A stretch of 50,007 nt of DNA, taken from NCBI GenBank assembly GCA_902509905.1, contig CABWZI010000012.1, forward strand, positions 1-50,007, given 5' to 3'. Shown piece by piece: positions 1-8,423 of the stretch (positions are counted from its first letter, which is position 1; the number at the start of each line of letters is the position of its first letter). The notes under the pieces were generated by a model. That model ran no database searches, was not told where the DNA came from, and saw nothing but the letters and a program-made list of their open reading frames with translations. The stretch comes from an uncultured Gammaproteobacteria bacterium (GTDB lineage Bacteria > Pseudomonadota > Gammaproteobacteria > PS1 > Pseudothioglobaceae). The position numbers were made by a program, and so were the translations under genes.

Positions 1-664
1 ATTTTTCTAGCTGTTCAATATTCACCTCATCAAATTGAGTCACATGAGGAATCGTACTCCAGCATTTCGATAGATGCTTTCCAGAAAGTTTTTTAATTCT
101 AGATAAAGGAATGACTTCCACTTCTTCAACCGAAGTCCCATTCTCAAGAAGAGTTTTAACATGAGATTTAAGGTCTTCATCAAGTATTCTGCCTTTCTTT
201 CCTGTTCCCTTTATTCCAGAAAGACTGACACCAAGCTCTCTGGCTAATTTTCTGATAGATGGAGATGCATGAAAGTTTGAATCAGGATTTAATGAAATTT
301 CTTCTTTAAAAGTTTCATTTTTTTCATCTATATTAGTAACAACTTCTGAGGCAACATCTTTTTTAGCCTGATCAACTGACTGAGCAGATTCAGGACTCTC
401 TTCAAGGCTTTCAGCATTTTCTGATTCGCTCTCAAGAGTCAAAATGAGATCGCCTTTTGCTACCTTATCTCCTACTTTAACGGAGAGGGCGGTAACCTTA
501 CCAGCAAACGGGGCTGGGATTTCCATCGTAGCTTTATCTGTCTCAAGCGTAATGATGCTGTCATTTTCATGAACAGTATCTCCAACTTTTACAAGAACTT
601 CGATAATATCTACTGCATCAAAATCACCTATATCGGGCAACTCTACGTTTTTTTGAGTAGGCAT
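1..664 (-). CDS. aceF: Dihydrolipoamide acyltransferase E2 (pyruvate dehydrogenase type), N-terminal part
   Basis: This is the E2 core subunit of a 2-oxoacid dehydrogenase complex, which passes acyl groups from E1 to CoA on a swinging lipoyl arm in the cytoplasm. My translation starts MPTQKNVELPDIGDF. It has one lipoyl domain with the lipoylated lysine at about residue 44 in ETDKATMEIP, then an acidic Glu/Ser-rich linker. A peripheral-subunit-binding domain follows, with motifs SPSIRKLARELG and GTGKKGRILDEDL. The catalytic domain begins near the window edge and the gene runs off it. The lipoyl domain resembles pyruvate dehydrogenase E2 more than the oxoglutarate or branched-chain types. The E1 gene is not upstream, because a divergent ABC gene lies there. 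Confidence 0.88.
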   Translation of the reverse strand, partial: MPTQKNVELPDIGDFDAVDIIEVLVKVGDTVHENDSIITLETDKATMEIPAPFAGKVTALSVKVGDKVAKGDLILTLESESENAESLEESPESAQSVDQAKKDVASEVVTNIDEKNETFKEEISLNPDSNFHASPSIRKLARELGVSLSGIKGTGKKGRILDEDLKSHVKTLLENGTSVEEVEVIPLSRIKKLSGKHLSKCWSTIPHVTQFDEVNIEQLEK

Positions 665-748
665 ATGGACTAATTAAATAGCTTTAAATTTGAACCATGT
701 AATTATCCCAAATTTAATGTGAGAAAGGCGGTTAATGTTAAAATTTAT

Positions 749-778
749 TTGAAAAGAAAAACCCTTATTTGTTATTAT
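749..778 (+). promoter_or_regulatory. Candidate sigma-70 promoter for the YadG/YadH-like operon
   Basis: A -35 box TTGAAA (749-754) and a -10 box TATTAT (773-778) are 18 bases apart. Transcription would start near 785. That is downstream of the far in-frame ATG at 719 and upstream of the ATG at 821, so it supports the shorter start for the ATPase gene. Confidence 0.45.
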
Positions 779-820
779 TGTTATCATGATTCTTTTATCA
801 ATACTTATATCAAAGACAAC

Positions 821-1729
821 ATGACTCTTGCACTTTCAACCGATTATTTAGCAAAAACTTATTCTAATAATCTTGAGGCGCTTAAGGGAATAAATTTAAG
901 TGTTGAGCAGGGGGATTTTTTTGCTTTGCTTGGTTCTAATGGTGCTGGCAAAACAACTGCAATTGGCATTATTTCAGGATTACTAAAGAGCACATCGGGT
1001 GAGGTTGAAATCAATGGTTTGAATCAAAAAAATCACTCTAATGAGGTAAAGAAAATGGTTGGATTGATGCCTCAAGAGTTTAATTTTAATCCCCATGAGC
1101 CAAATATTGAAATTCTTATCAATCAGGCTGGGTACTTTGGCATTCCAAGAAAAGAAGCCAAAATTCAAGCTGAGGTTTTATTAAAAAAAATGGAGCTTTG
1201 GGATAGGCGCTTTGATGTTGCTCAGTCATTATCTGGGGGAATGAAGAGACGATTAATGCTCGCACGAGCCTTAATCCATAAGCCCAAAATTTTGATACTC
1301 GATGAGCCAACTGCAGGAGTGGATGTCGAAATTCGTCAGTCTATGTGGAAATACCTTACTCAGTTAAATAATGAAGGTATGACAATCATTTTAACAACTC
1401 ACTATCTAGAAGAAGCCGAATCTCTATGCAGAAATATTGCTATCCTTAATAATGGCGAGATAGTGGAACAGTCAAATATGAAGAAGCTTCTAGCTAGGGC
1501 AAAAAGACAGGTCATTATTATTGATACTATTGAGAAAATATCAGGACAGATTGAAATAAGCGATTGTGACTGTGAGGTCATTGATGAGAATACTTTGCAG
1601 GTTTCTCAAGGAGAGGGTGTCTCTATATCTGATGTGGTTGGGTCTTTGTCAGAGCAAAATATTCAGATCTCTCATCTCAGGAGTTCGCAAAATAGACTAG
1701 AAGCACTTTTTTTATCACTTACCACTTAA
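821..1729 (+). CDS. yadG: ABC transporter ATP-binding protein, YadG/CcmA-like
   Basis: This is the cytoplasmic ATPase of an ABC-2 type exporter. It has a Walker A motif (GSNGAGKTT), signature LSGGMKRRLMLARAL, Walker B LILDEPTAG and H-loop TTHYLEEAE, in the usual order. A C-terminal tail of about 90 residues is typical of drug/polysaccharide exporter ATPases. I start at 821 (MTLALSTDYL, 302 aa). An in-frame ATG at 719 would add 34 residues foreign to the family and overlap a candidate promoter. The gene sits 6 bases before a matching permease, so the two form one transporter. The family is clear; the substrate is unknown. Confidence 0.88.
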   Translation: MTLALSTDYLAKTYSNNLEALKGINLSVEQGDFFALLGSNGAGKTTAIGIISGLLKSTSGEVEINGLNQKNHSNEVKKMVGLMPQEFNFNPHEPNIEILINQAGYFGIPRKEAKIQAEVLLKKMELWDRRFDVAQSLSGGMKRRLMLARALIHKPKILILDEPTAGVDVEIRQSMWKYLTQLNNEGMTIILTTHYLEEAESLCRNIAILNNGEIVEQSNMKKLLARAKRQVIIIDTIEKISGQIEISDCDCEVIDENTLQVSQGEGVSISDVVGSLSEQNIQISHLRSSQNRLEALFLSLTT

Positions 1730-1735
1730 ACTAAT

Positions 1736-2497
1736 ATGTGGATTGCATACAAAACGATTGTCATTAAGGAGATACTGAGGTTCGTTAGAATTTGGGTGCA
1801 AACAATCGTTCCACCAGTGATAACCACTTCACTATACTTGCTGATTTTTGGTGGTTTGATGGGCAGTAGGATAGGTCAGATGCAGGGTATAGAGTATATA
1901 GATTTCATCGTACCTGGAATTATTTTAATGACAGTAATTATGCAGTCTTATGCTAATACCGTTTCTTCTTTTTTTATGACCAAATATAATAACAGCTTTG
2001 AAGAGCTGCTTGTCTCAACAACGCCTAATTCGATTATTCTTCTGGGATTTGTTAGTGGAGGAATAGCTAGAGGTTTTTGTGTTGGACTAGCTGTAACTTT
2101 TACGATTTCTTTTTTTGTCGAAATTAAAGCCTTTAGTCTTTTAATTATTACAGTAACCTTTTTCTTAACTTCAATTATGTTCGCATTGGCAGGATTTATA
2201 AATGCGGTTTTTGCTAGAACTTTTGATGATATTTCAATAATTCCAAACTTTGTTCTTTTGCCGCTAACTTATTTGAGTGGAATGTTTTACAGTATTGATA
2301 TTTTGCCAAGTTTTTGGCGAGCATTGTCAGCATTTAACCCAATTTATTACATGATGGATGCATTTAGATTAGGCTTTCTAGGTATAGGCTCTGTAGAATT
2401 ATGGAAAGCTTTTTTAGTGCCTATTTCAATGATAATTGTGTTGACTTTAGTTGCTAATGCACTATTAAACCGTGGGGTAAGTATTAAAACTGAATAG
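1736..2497 (+). CDS. yadH: ABC-2 type permease, YadH-like
   Basis: This is the membrane partner of the preceding ATPase. Its 253 residues hold about six hydrophobic segments and the ABC-2 signature region with LTYLSGMFYSIDILP near residues 183-197, followed by FNPIYYMMDAFR. These features match the YadH/NodJ branch, whose members move lipids, polysaccharides or drugs out of the cell. No sugar or drug gene flanks the pair, so the substrate cannot be inferred. It ends 5 bases from the stop of the convergent plsY, with no clear terminator between them. Confidence 0.86.
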   Translation: MWIAYKTIVIKEILRFVRIWVQTIVPPVITTSLYLLIFGGLMGSRIGQMQGIEYIDFIVPGIILMTVIMQSYANTVSSFFMTKYNNSFEELLVSTTPNSIILLGFVSGGIARGFCVGLAVTFTISFFVEIKAFSLLIITVTFFLTSIMFALAGFINAVFARTFDDISIIPNFVLLPLTYLSGMFYSIDILPSFWRALSAFNPIYYMMDAFRLGFLGIGSVELWKAFLVPISMIIVLTLVANALLNRGVSIKTE

Positions 2498-2502
2498 TTT
2501 AT

Positions 2503-3084
2503 TTAGGAGCCAATTACACCCTCCTCGCCGTTCATAATTCTTCTAATATTTTCTCGATGAGTGAAATAAATAAAAAGATTAATAAGAAAAATCACCATTG
2601 TGGCTCTTACATCATGGGTTGTAATGAAATAAAAATAAATTGGTGATAAAACTGTTGCTGTCAAAGCGGCTATTGAAGAGACTTTCATTACTTTTGCCAC
2701 AATTAGCCAGATAATTGAAAACGTTAATCCAACAAAAAAGTTTAGGCCTATTAATCCTCCCAGATATGTTGCTACACCTTTACCCCCTTTAAATCCATAA
2801 TAGATTGGAAAGACGTGTCCAAGAAAAGCACAAAGCAAAATAATAGTTAAACTAAATAAATCAAAACCAAAATAGTGAGCCACTAAAACTGGAACTGCAC
2901 CTTTAAGTCCATCAAATAATAGAACAAAAGTAGCTACCAACTTCCCGCCAATTCTTAAAACATTTGTTGCGCCAGGATTTTTTGAGCCTTTCGTTCTAGG
3001 GTCTGGCAAGTTGCACATTTTACAAATAATAATGGCACTAGAAATTGACCCCAATAAATAACTTCCAATTAAAAAGTAAAACAA
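2503..3084 (-). CDS. plsY: Acyl-phosphate:glycerol-3-phosphate acyltransferase
   Basis: PlsY makes lysophosphatidic acid from acyl-phosphate and glycerol 3-phosphate, the first acylation of phospholipid synthesis, in the inner membrane. The 193-residue protein has about five membrane spans. The family motifs GSKNPGATN (residues 33-41) and GFKGGKGVAT are both intact. Length is normal for the family. gpsA, which supplies the glycerol 3-phosphate, is also in this window (23069-24043) but far away. The gene is transcribed alone, diverging from folB. Confidence 0.95.
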   Translation of the reverse strand: MFYFLIGSYLLGSISSAIIICKMCNLPDPRTKGSKNPGATNVLRIGGKLVATFVLLFDGLKGAVPVLVAHYFGFDLFSLTIILLCAFLGHVFPIYYGFKGGKGVATYLGGLIGLNFFVGLTFSIIWLIVAKVMKVSSIAALTATVLSPIYFYFITTHDVRATMVIFLINLFIYFTHRENIRRIMNGEEGVIGS

Positions 3085-3168
3085 GCGGCGCTCCTAAATT
3101 ATTTGCAAAATAAAATTCTTTTACAGCCTTAAATTATATCAATGAAAACATTTTATTGTGGTTTTAAG

Positions 3169-3197
3169 TTGATATCACAAAGGTATCATAATACTAT
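3169..3197 (+). promoter_or_regulatory. Candidate sigma-70 promoter for folB-folK
   Basis: TTGATA (3169-3174) and TACTAT (3192-3197) are separated by exactly 17 bases, and the folB ATG lies 20 bases beyond the -10 box. The leader is short. The region is the divergent spacer between plsY and folB. Confidence 0.5.
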
Positions 3198-3217
3198 TTT
3201 TGAAAAATATATGAATT

Positions 3218-3571
3218 ATGGATATTGTTTTTGTTGAAGGTTTAAAAATAGATACTGTGATAGGTATTTATGATTGGGAAAAGAAAATTCGTCAAGACAT
3301 AGTGCTTGATATTGAAATGTCAGCAGATATAGCTGCAGCTGCAAAGACTGATCATATTGATCAGGCTCTCAACTATAAGAGTGTTTGTAAGAGAGTGGCT
3401 AGCTTTGTAAGAGATTCTAAGTTTGAGCTAGTAGAAACTTTGGCAGAGAAAATTTGCCAGATAATACTTAATGAATTCGATGTTCAGTGGGTTAAGCTTA
3501 CCCTTAATAAGGGCGAAGCAATTACTGGAGCTAGCGGAGTTGGGGTCATCATAGAGAGGACTAAAAGTTAG
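3218..3571 (+). CDS. folB: Dihydroneopterin aldolase
   Basis: FolB cleaves 7,8-dihydroneopterin to 6-hydroxymethyl-dihydropterin and glycolaldehyde in folate synthesis. The 117-residue protein shows the family start (VEGLKIDTVIGIYDWE), with the conserved glutamate about residue 22, and the C-terminal lysine motif LTLNKGEAITGA. Length is typical. Its stop TAG shares one base with the GTG start of folK, so the two are translationally coupled. They catalyse consecutive steps. Confidence 0.94.
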   Translation: MDIVFVEGLKIDTVIGIYDWEKKIRQDIVLDIEMSADIAAAAKTDHIDQALNYKSVCKRVASFVRDSKFELVETLAEKICQIILNEFDVQWVKLTLNKGEAITGASGVGVIIERTKS

Positions 3572-4065
3572 TGAGCATTTTGCATCTTAATATTGGATCA
3601 AATCAAGACAGACGAAAAAATATTCGATCTGCATTAGATCAACTTGATATTTTTTTTGAAAAAATCAAGGTTTCTTCGCTTTATGAAAGTCCATCTGAGG
3701 GTTTTGAAGGTAAAGATTTTTATAATGTTGGAGTCAATGTTGAAACCAATAAAAATGCTTCTGAAGTATTAGATATTTTGCATAAAATTGAAGACTCACT
3801 TGGAAGAAATAGAGCAGCGCCAAAATTCTCATCAAGAATTATTGATCTTGATCTTGTCATTTATGATGATATGATTGATGAAAAAATTAATGTACCAAGA
3901 AAAGACATACTTAAATATGCGTTTGTTCTTGCACCCCTTTTAGAGCTTAATCCTGATGGCATTCATCCTGAAAAACGTGTTTCATACCTAAATCTTTGGG
4001 AAGAATTTGAGACTAATAAGGCATTTGATCTGAATAAGTATGATATTGAAAAACTTTACAATTAA
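3571..4065 (+). CDS. folK: 2-amino-4-hydroxy-6-hydroxymethyldihydropteridine pyrophosphokinase
   Basis: FolK transfers pyrophosphate from ATP to 6-hydroxymethyl-dihydropterin, giving the substrate for dihydropteroate synthase. Family motifs seen in 164 residues are LNIGSNQDRR near the start, LYESPSEGF, FYNVGV, and the metal-binding stretch SSRIIDLDLVIYDD. The start is GTG, overlapping the folB stop by one base; no in-frame ATG exists near it. The folP gene for the next step is not in this window. Confidence 0.94.
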   Translation: MSILHLNIGSNQDRRKNIRSALDQLDIFFEKIKVSSLYESPSEGFEGKDFYNVGVNVETNKNASEVLDILHKIEDSLGRNRAAPKFSSRIIDLDLVIYDDMIDEKINVPRKDILKYAFVLAPLLELNPDGIHPEKRVSYLNLWEEFETNKAFDLNKYDIEKLYN

Positions 4066-4157
4066 TTGCATTGCAATTCATATGCTGCAATAGAATTTTT
4101 CGTCAAATAATGAGTGTGCATTATCTATTTTGACTATAATTTTATTTAGAACATACA

Positions 4158-4796
4158 ATGACAAATAACATGAAAAAAATTACTGCACTGACCTCTGTAA
4201 TTGCGCTAGCAATTTTTGTTTTCTTTGCCAATACATCTCAGGCCGAGTTTGTTGCTGGTAAAAATTATATTGTTCTTGATAAGCCTGTGGAAACTGAAAC
4301 TGGGGATCAGATAGAGGTCAGAGAGTTGTTTTGGTATTTTTGCCCTCACTGCTTCTCTGTCCACCCAATGCTTGAAGAGTGGTCTAAGACTATGGATAGT
4401 TCGGCTCAATTAGTTCTTCAGCCTGCAGTTTTTCCTGGCTGGGAGTTTGGGTCTACATTCTATTATGTTCTTGAGGAATTAGGTGAGCTAGACCGTTTAC
4501 ACTCTTCACTTTTCGATGCAATTCATGTTCAGAAATTGAACCTTAAAACGCAGCAAGATTTTGTAACTTGGCTCTCGTTAAATGGAGTTGATGAAGATAA
4601 GGCGAACAAGGTTTTTAAGTCATTCCCTGTAAAAGTTGCGGTTAATAAAGCAAAAGCTAATACTTATAAATATCGAATTACTGGAGTCCCTGCTTTTATT
4701 GTCAATGGCAAGTATATGGTTAACGCTACTAGTGCTGGAAGTGAAGAGAAGATTTTTGAAGTAATTGATTATTTAATTCAAAAAGAAAAACAATAA
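4158..4796 (+). CDS. dsbA: DsbA-like periplasmic thiol:disulfide oxidoreductase
   Basis: This periplasmic protein introduces disulfide bonds into exported proteins. It has an N-terminal signal sequence with a hydrophobic stretch at residues 10-24 and a likely cleavage after SQA (residue 29). The CPHC active site lies at residues 62-65 (FWYFCPHCFSVHP). A cis-proline loop GVPAFIVNG is near residue 175. CPHC is the E. coli DsbA active-site sequence. Its 212 residues are normal. An in-frame ATG at 4170 (MKKITAL) is an equally plausible start, and neither has a clear ribosome site. No dsbB is adjacent. Confidence 0.9.
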   Translation: MTNNMKKITALTSVIALAIFVFFANTSQAEFVAGKNYIVLDKPVETETGDQIEVRELFWYFCPHCFSVHPMLEEWSKTMDSSAQLVLQPAVFPGWEFGSTFYYVLEELGELDRLHSSLFDAIHVQKLNLKTQQDFVTWLSLNGVDEDKANKVFKSFPVKVAVNKAKANTYKYRITGVPAFIVNGKYMVNATSAGSEEKIFEVIDYLIQKEKQ

Positions 4797-4799
4797 TAC

Positions 4800-5579
4800 A
4801 TGGATAGGCCAAAAGCCGATTCTGTTTTATTATTTTCAGGATTGGATCCTTCTGGAGCAGCAGGTATTTCTGCAGACATTGAAACTATTAATTATTTTGG
4901 TCTTACTCCGCTACCCATAATTACATCACTAACTGCTCAAAACACTCAAAGATTAGATTCATTTGAGGTGCCAAAAGATAGTCTTATAGAAAAGCAATTC
5001 GATCTAATAGATGAAGATATTTCATTCAATACAGTAAAAATTGGATTATTGGGCTCTGTAAGTCAAATAAAAACAATATCCCGATTGCTCAATAAAAAGA
5101 AATCACTAAATGTTATTCTAGATCCAATACTGATGTCTGGAACCCAGGAAAATTTCAGTTCAAATAAAATGATTGGTGCCATGAAGAAATATCTTTTTCC
5201 AATGAGTACCATACTTACTCCGAATCTTGAGGAGCTCAATTTATTGGCTCCTGGTCTGGCTGAGCAAGAAGCAGTCTCAAGTTTGAATTGTTCTTGGGTC
5301 TTAGTGACAACTTCAGACTCCTCTAAAGTTGATATTGAGCACCGTCTTTATCATGAGTCAATCTTAAAACGCAGATATAAGTATAAAAAGTTACCAGGTA
5401 AATTTCATGGATCTGGTTGCACATTATCTAGTGCTATTTCAGCTTTAATTGCAAAAGGAATGGCCGTTGAAGATGCTTGTGATGAGGGGCTGGAATACAC
5501 TTACCAATGTTTATTAAATGCGAAAAAGCTTGGTAAAATGCAGTATCATCCGATTAGAGCTTCTTATAAATCAAAATGA
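4800..5579 (+). CDS. thiD: Hydroxymethylpyrimidine / phosphomethylpyrimidine kinase
   Basis: ThiD phosphorylates HMP and HMP-P to the pyrophosphate used by thiamine phosphate synthase. The 259-residue ribokinase-fold protein has SGLDPSGAAGISADIET at the start, ILDPILMSG in the middle, TPNLEEL and the catalytic-cysteine anion hole GSGCTLSSAISA near residue 205. Its start lies 3 bases after the dsbA-like stop and its stop overlaps the hisC start by 4 bases (ATGA), so it is co-transcribed. There is no TPP riboswitch upstream and no other thiamine gene in the window. Confidence 0.9.
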   Translation: MDRPKADSVLLFSGLDPSGAAGISADIETINYFGLTPLPIITSLTAQNTQRLDSFEVPKDSLIEKQFDLIDEDISFNTVKIGLLGSVSQIKTISRLLNKKKSLNVILDPILMSGTQENFSSNKMIGAMKKYLFPMSTILTPNLEELNLLAPGLAEQEAVSSLNCSWVLVTTSDSSKVDIEHRLYHESILKRRYKYKKLPGKFHGSGCTLSSAISALIAKGMAVEDACDEGLEYTYQCLLNAKKLGKMQYHPIRASYKSK

Positions 5580-6640
5580 CTTTTATTGAAAAATGGTTAA
5601 GATCAGATATTAAGAATATCAATGCTTACCATGTTCCTGAATCTAAGAATCTACTTAAACTAGATGCAATGGAAAGCCCTTTCGGCGTTCCAAGTGATTT
5701 GAAAGAGGAGTTTCTTGAGTATATTGATAAGGCAGAGGTTAACAGATATCCTGATGCTGCATCCACTCAACTTAAGGATACATTAAAAGATCTTATGGAT
5801 ATTCCAGAAGAGTATAAAGTTCTTCTTGGAAATGGTTCAGATGAGTTAATACAGTTATTGGCGCTTGCTTGTAATGAGGACGATCTTATTATGAGCTTTG
5901 AGCCAAGTTTTGTCATGTACGAAATGGTGTCAAAATATGCCCATTTAAGATATCAAGGAATCCAGTTGGATTCTAATTTTGATATTAATCTCAGGAAGTC
6001 AATCGAAGCTATAAAAAACAAAAATCCCAAGCTGATATTTATTGCATATCCTAATAATCCAACTGGAAATGCCTTTGACTATGATGTAATCATTGAGATT
6101 ATAAAGACTACAGATGCCTTGGTTGTTCTTGATGAGGCCTATTATGCCTACTCAGATAGAAGTTTTTTATCTGAGATTTCTAATTTCTCAAACTTAGTAG
6201 TTCTTCGAACTATATCAAAAATAGGTTTTGCAGGGCTTAGACTTGGTCTTTTAATTGGCAGCGAGGAAACAATTAACCAACTAAATAAGTTGCGACTTCC
6301 TTATAACATCAATGTACTTACACAAGCGAGTGCCAATTTTTTACTTCAAGATAAAGAGCGGATTGTTAAAAATGCAGAAGTATTGATTGAGGAAAGACAG
6401 CGTCTTTTTGAAGAGCTATCTTTATTTACTCAGTTAAAAGTTTTTCCATCTCAAACTAATTTTCTCCTTGTTCGATGTGAAAATGCAGACTCACTGCATA
6501 GTGCATTAATCACTAATGGCATCCTAGTCAAAGGGTTTTCACCAGACTCTGCGCTTTCAAACTTTATTCGGATAAGTATTAGTGAGCCAATTGAAAATAA
6601 TGCTCTTTTAGAGGCTGTAAAGGAATATTATGGTGAATAG
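5576..6640 (+). CDS. hisC: Histidinol-phosphate aminotransferase
   Basis: This PLP enzyme converts imidazole-acetol phosphate plus glutamate to histidinol phosphate. Class I/II aminotransferase marks are present in 354 residues: YPNNPTGN, VLDEAYYAYS, the PLP lysine in RTISKIGFAGLRLG, and a final arginine region FIRISI. The start LRSDIKNINAYHVPES is a HisC signature. It overlaps thiD upstream by 4 bases and the Nif3-like gene downstream by 11. It is separated from hisB-hisH by three genes, so the his pathway is scattered here. Confidence 0.92.
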   Translation: MTFIEKWLRSDIKNINAYHVPESKNLLKLDAMESPFGVPSDLKEEFLEYIDKAEVNRYPDAASTQLKDTLKDLMDIPEEYKVLLGNGSDELIQLLALACNEDDLIMSFEPSFVMYEMVSKYAHLRYQGIQLDSNFDINLRKSIEAIKNKNPKLIFIAYPNNPTGNAFDYDVIIEIIKTTDALVVLDEAYYAYSDRSFLSEISNFSNLVVLRTISKIGFAGLRLGLLIGSEETINQLNKLRLPYNINVLTQASANFLLQDKERIVKNAEVLIEERQRLFEELSLFTQLKVFPSQTNFLLVRCENADSLHSALITNGILVKGFSPDSALSNFIRISISEPIENNALLEAVKEYYGE

Positions 6641-7370
6641 AGATGAGTTAAATAATTATTGCGCTAATTTTTTAAGTGTTAGTAAATATAAAGATTACTG
6701 TCCTAATGGATTACAGGTAGAGGGAAGTCTAAATATAAATAAAATTGTCAGTGGCGTTAGCGCTAATCTAGATTTGATTGAATTGGCTGTTGATGAGAAA
6801 GCAGATGCTATTTTTGTTCATCATGGCATCTTTTGGAATAATGAGTCTAACGTTATTGTTGGGTCCAAACGAAAAAAGATTGATTTACTAATTAAAAACA
6901 ATATTAATTTATTTGCTTACCACCTGCCGTTAGATGCTCATTCAGAGGTAGGAAATAATGTTGAACTGGGAAGAATTCTTGGTATTAAAAACATGAAGTC
7001 AGTTGACGACAGTTTGCTCTGGCATGGTGATTTAGATACTGATTTAATGAACTTTACCAGACTCATTCAAAAGGAGTTAGGTAGAGTTCCTGAAATATTT
7101 GGCAGAAAAAATAATTCAGTCAATAGCATTGCATGGTGTACCGGTGGAGCTCAAGGATTTATTGATAAGGCAATTAACCTTAATGTTGATATTTATCTTA
7201 GTGGTGAGGTTTCTGAAAGAACGCCAGCAGTAGCAAAAGAAAATAACCTGACATATATTTCTGCTGGTCATCATGCAACTGAAAGGTATGGGGTTCAAGC
7301 CCTTTGTGAACACCTTTGCACTAAATTTAAATTGAAACAACAATTTATTGAAGTCAACAACTCTGTTTAA
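6630..7370 (+). CDS. Nif3-like dinuclear metal-centre protein (YbgI family)
   Basis: This is a member of the Nif3/YbgI family, a toroidal hexamer with a two-metal site in each subunit. The family is linked to GTP cyclohydrolase I type 2 by annotation, but its role is not firmly established. Metal ligands are visible in VHHGIFW, HLPLDAHSEVGNN and AGHHATERYG, and the NGLQVEG motif is near residue 27. The length of 246 residues is normal for the short form without the inserted PII-like domain. The start overlaps hisC by 11 bases, which implies coupled translation. Confidence 0.88.
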   Translation: MVNRDELNNYCANFLSVSKYKDYCPNGLQVEGSLNINKIVSGVSANLDLIELAVDEKADAIFVHHGIFWNNESNVIVGSKRKKIDLLIKNNINLFAYHLPLDAHSEVGNNVELGRILGIKNMKSVDDSLLWHGDLDTDLMNFTRLIQKELGRVPEIFGRKNNSVNSIAWCTGGAQGFIDKAINLNVDIYLSGEVSERTPAVAKENNLTYISAGHHATERYGVQALCEHLCTKFKLKQQFIEVNNSV

Positions 7371-7387
7371 TCAAAGTCAAATTTGGA

Positions 7388-8299
7388 ATGCTCATGGAGC
7401 GAATTAATCTATCTTCTTCTACTAGCCTTAGTCGAATAGTTTATGGTATGTGGCGTTTGGCTGAAGATACCAATGTATCACCAAAACATATTCTTGAAAA
7501 AATTAATATTTGTTTGGAGCAAGGAATTACTTCATTTGATCAGGCGGCAGTTTATGGCTTATACACTTCTGAAGCATTGTTTGGTGAAGCTTTAAAGGAA
7601 AATCGATCCTTAAGGAATCAGATTGAGATTATTACTAAGTGTGGAATAGTAAACCCCTCTTCTAGGTATTCTAATGCATCAGTAAGTCATTATGACACCT
7701 CAAGGGAGCATATTTTTAATTCTGTAGATGCCTCTTTAAAAAATATGTCAACAGATTATTTAGACATGTTATTAATACATCGTCAGGACCCTTTTATGGA
7801 TCACTTTGAGACTGGCAAGGCATTAGATGATCTTGTTTTATCTGGGAAAGTTAAAGAAGTAGGTGTATCCAACTTCAGACCTTGGGACTTTGATCTTTTG
7901 CAATCTGCTATGAAAAGTAAATTAGTTACGAACCAAATTGAACTTTCTTTAGCTGCAACTGATGGATTCACAAATGGCGATCTTGCTTTTCATCAAGAAA
8001 GAGCAACTACTATAATGGCTTGGTCACCTCTTGGGGGCGGAAGACTGATGAAGGGCAAGGGTCCTCTTGGCAAGGTTTTGTCCAAAATAGCAGCCAATCA
8101 AAATGTTGATATTGCTGCGGTTGCTGTTGCATGGTTATTGGCACATCCCGCAAAGATTTGCCCTGTTATGGGAACAAATAATTTAGATAGAATAGCAAAA
8201 ATTTCTGAAGCAATGAATTTTAGGATGGGTCGTGAGACTTGGTTTGAACTTTACACTGCATCGTTTAATGATGGTGAGTTGCCATGGCGACTACCATAA
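7388..8299 (+). CDS. Aldo/keto reductase, YdhF-like
   Basis: This is an NADPH-dependent oxidoreductase with a TIM-barrel fold. The catalytic tetrad can be traced as Asp in FDQAAVYG with the following Tyr, Lys in IITKCGI and His in LLIHRQDP. A GVSNFRPWDF motif and a C-terminal MGTNNLDRI cofactor-binding motif fit the YdhF branch (303 aa). The start could be 7388 (MLMER) or 7394 (MER), and the second matches family length better. The substrate is unknown. It lies 17 bases after the Nif3-like gene and is probably the last gene of that operon. Confidence 0.85.
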   Translation: MLMERINLSSSTSLSRIVYGMWRLAEDTNVSPKHILEKINICLEQGITSFDQAAVYGLYTSEALFGEALKENRSLRNQIEIITKCGIVNPSSRYSNASVSHYDTSREHIFNSVDASLKNMSTDYLDMLLIHRQDPFMDHFETGKALDDLVLSGKVKEVGVSNFRPWDFDLLQSAMKSKLVTNQIELSLAATDGFTNGDLAFHQERATTIMAWSPLGGGRLMKGKGPLGKVLSKIAANQNVDIAAVAVAWLLAHPAKICPVMGTNNLDRIAKISEAMNFRMGRETWFELYTASFNDGELPWRLP

Positions 8300-8388
8300 T
8301 TTATTAAAAAACTAGGGATTATTCTTCTTTAGAAGTACTATATTTACAAAAGTATTGCAGATATTCATGAAGATTAGGCCTAGTACTT

Positions 8389-8394
8389 TATAAT
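8389..8394 (+). promoter_or_regulatory. Candidate -10 box upstream of asd
   Basis: A TATAAT hexamer lies 30 bases before the asd start codon in a 124-base spacer that otherwise holds nothing recognisable. No good -35 hexamer sits at 16-18 bases, so this rests on the -10 box alone. Confidence 0.3.
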
Positions 8395-8423
8395 CTATAG
8401 TTTTTTTAATGCCTTAGAACATT

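Noticed and set aside
719-820. In-frame N-terminal extension of 34 residues on the YadG-like ATPase
   Set aside because: The extension is unlike the family, has no ribosome site and overlaps a candidate promoter, so I start at 821.
4066-4157. TPP riboswitch upstream of the dsbA-thiD stretch
   Set aside because: The conserved TPP aptamer sequences (CUGAGA, ACCUGAUCUGG-like) are absent.
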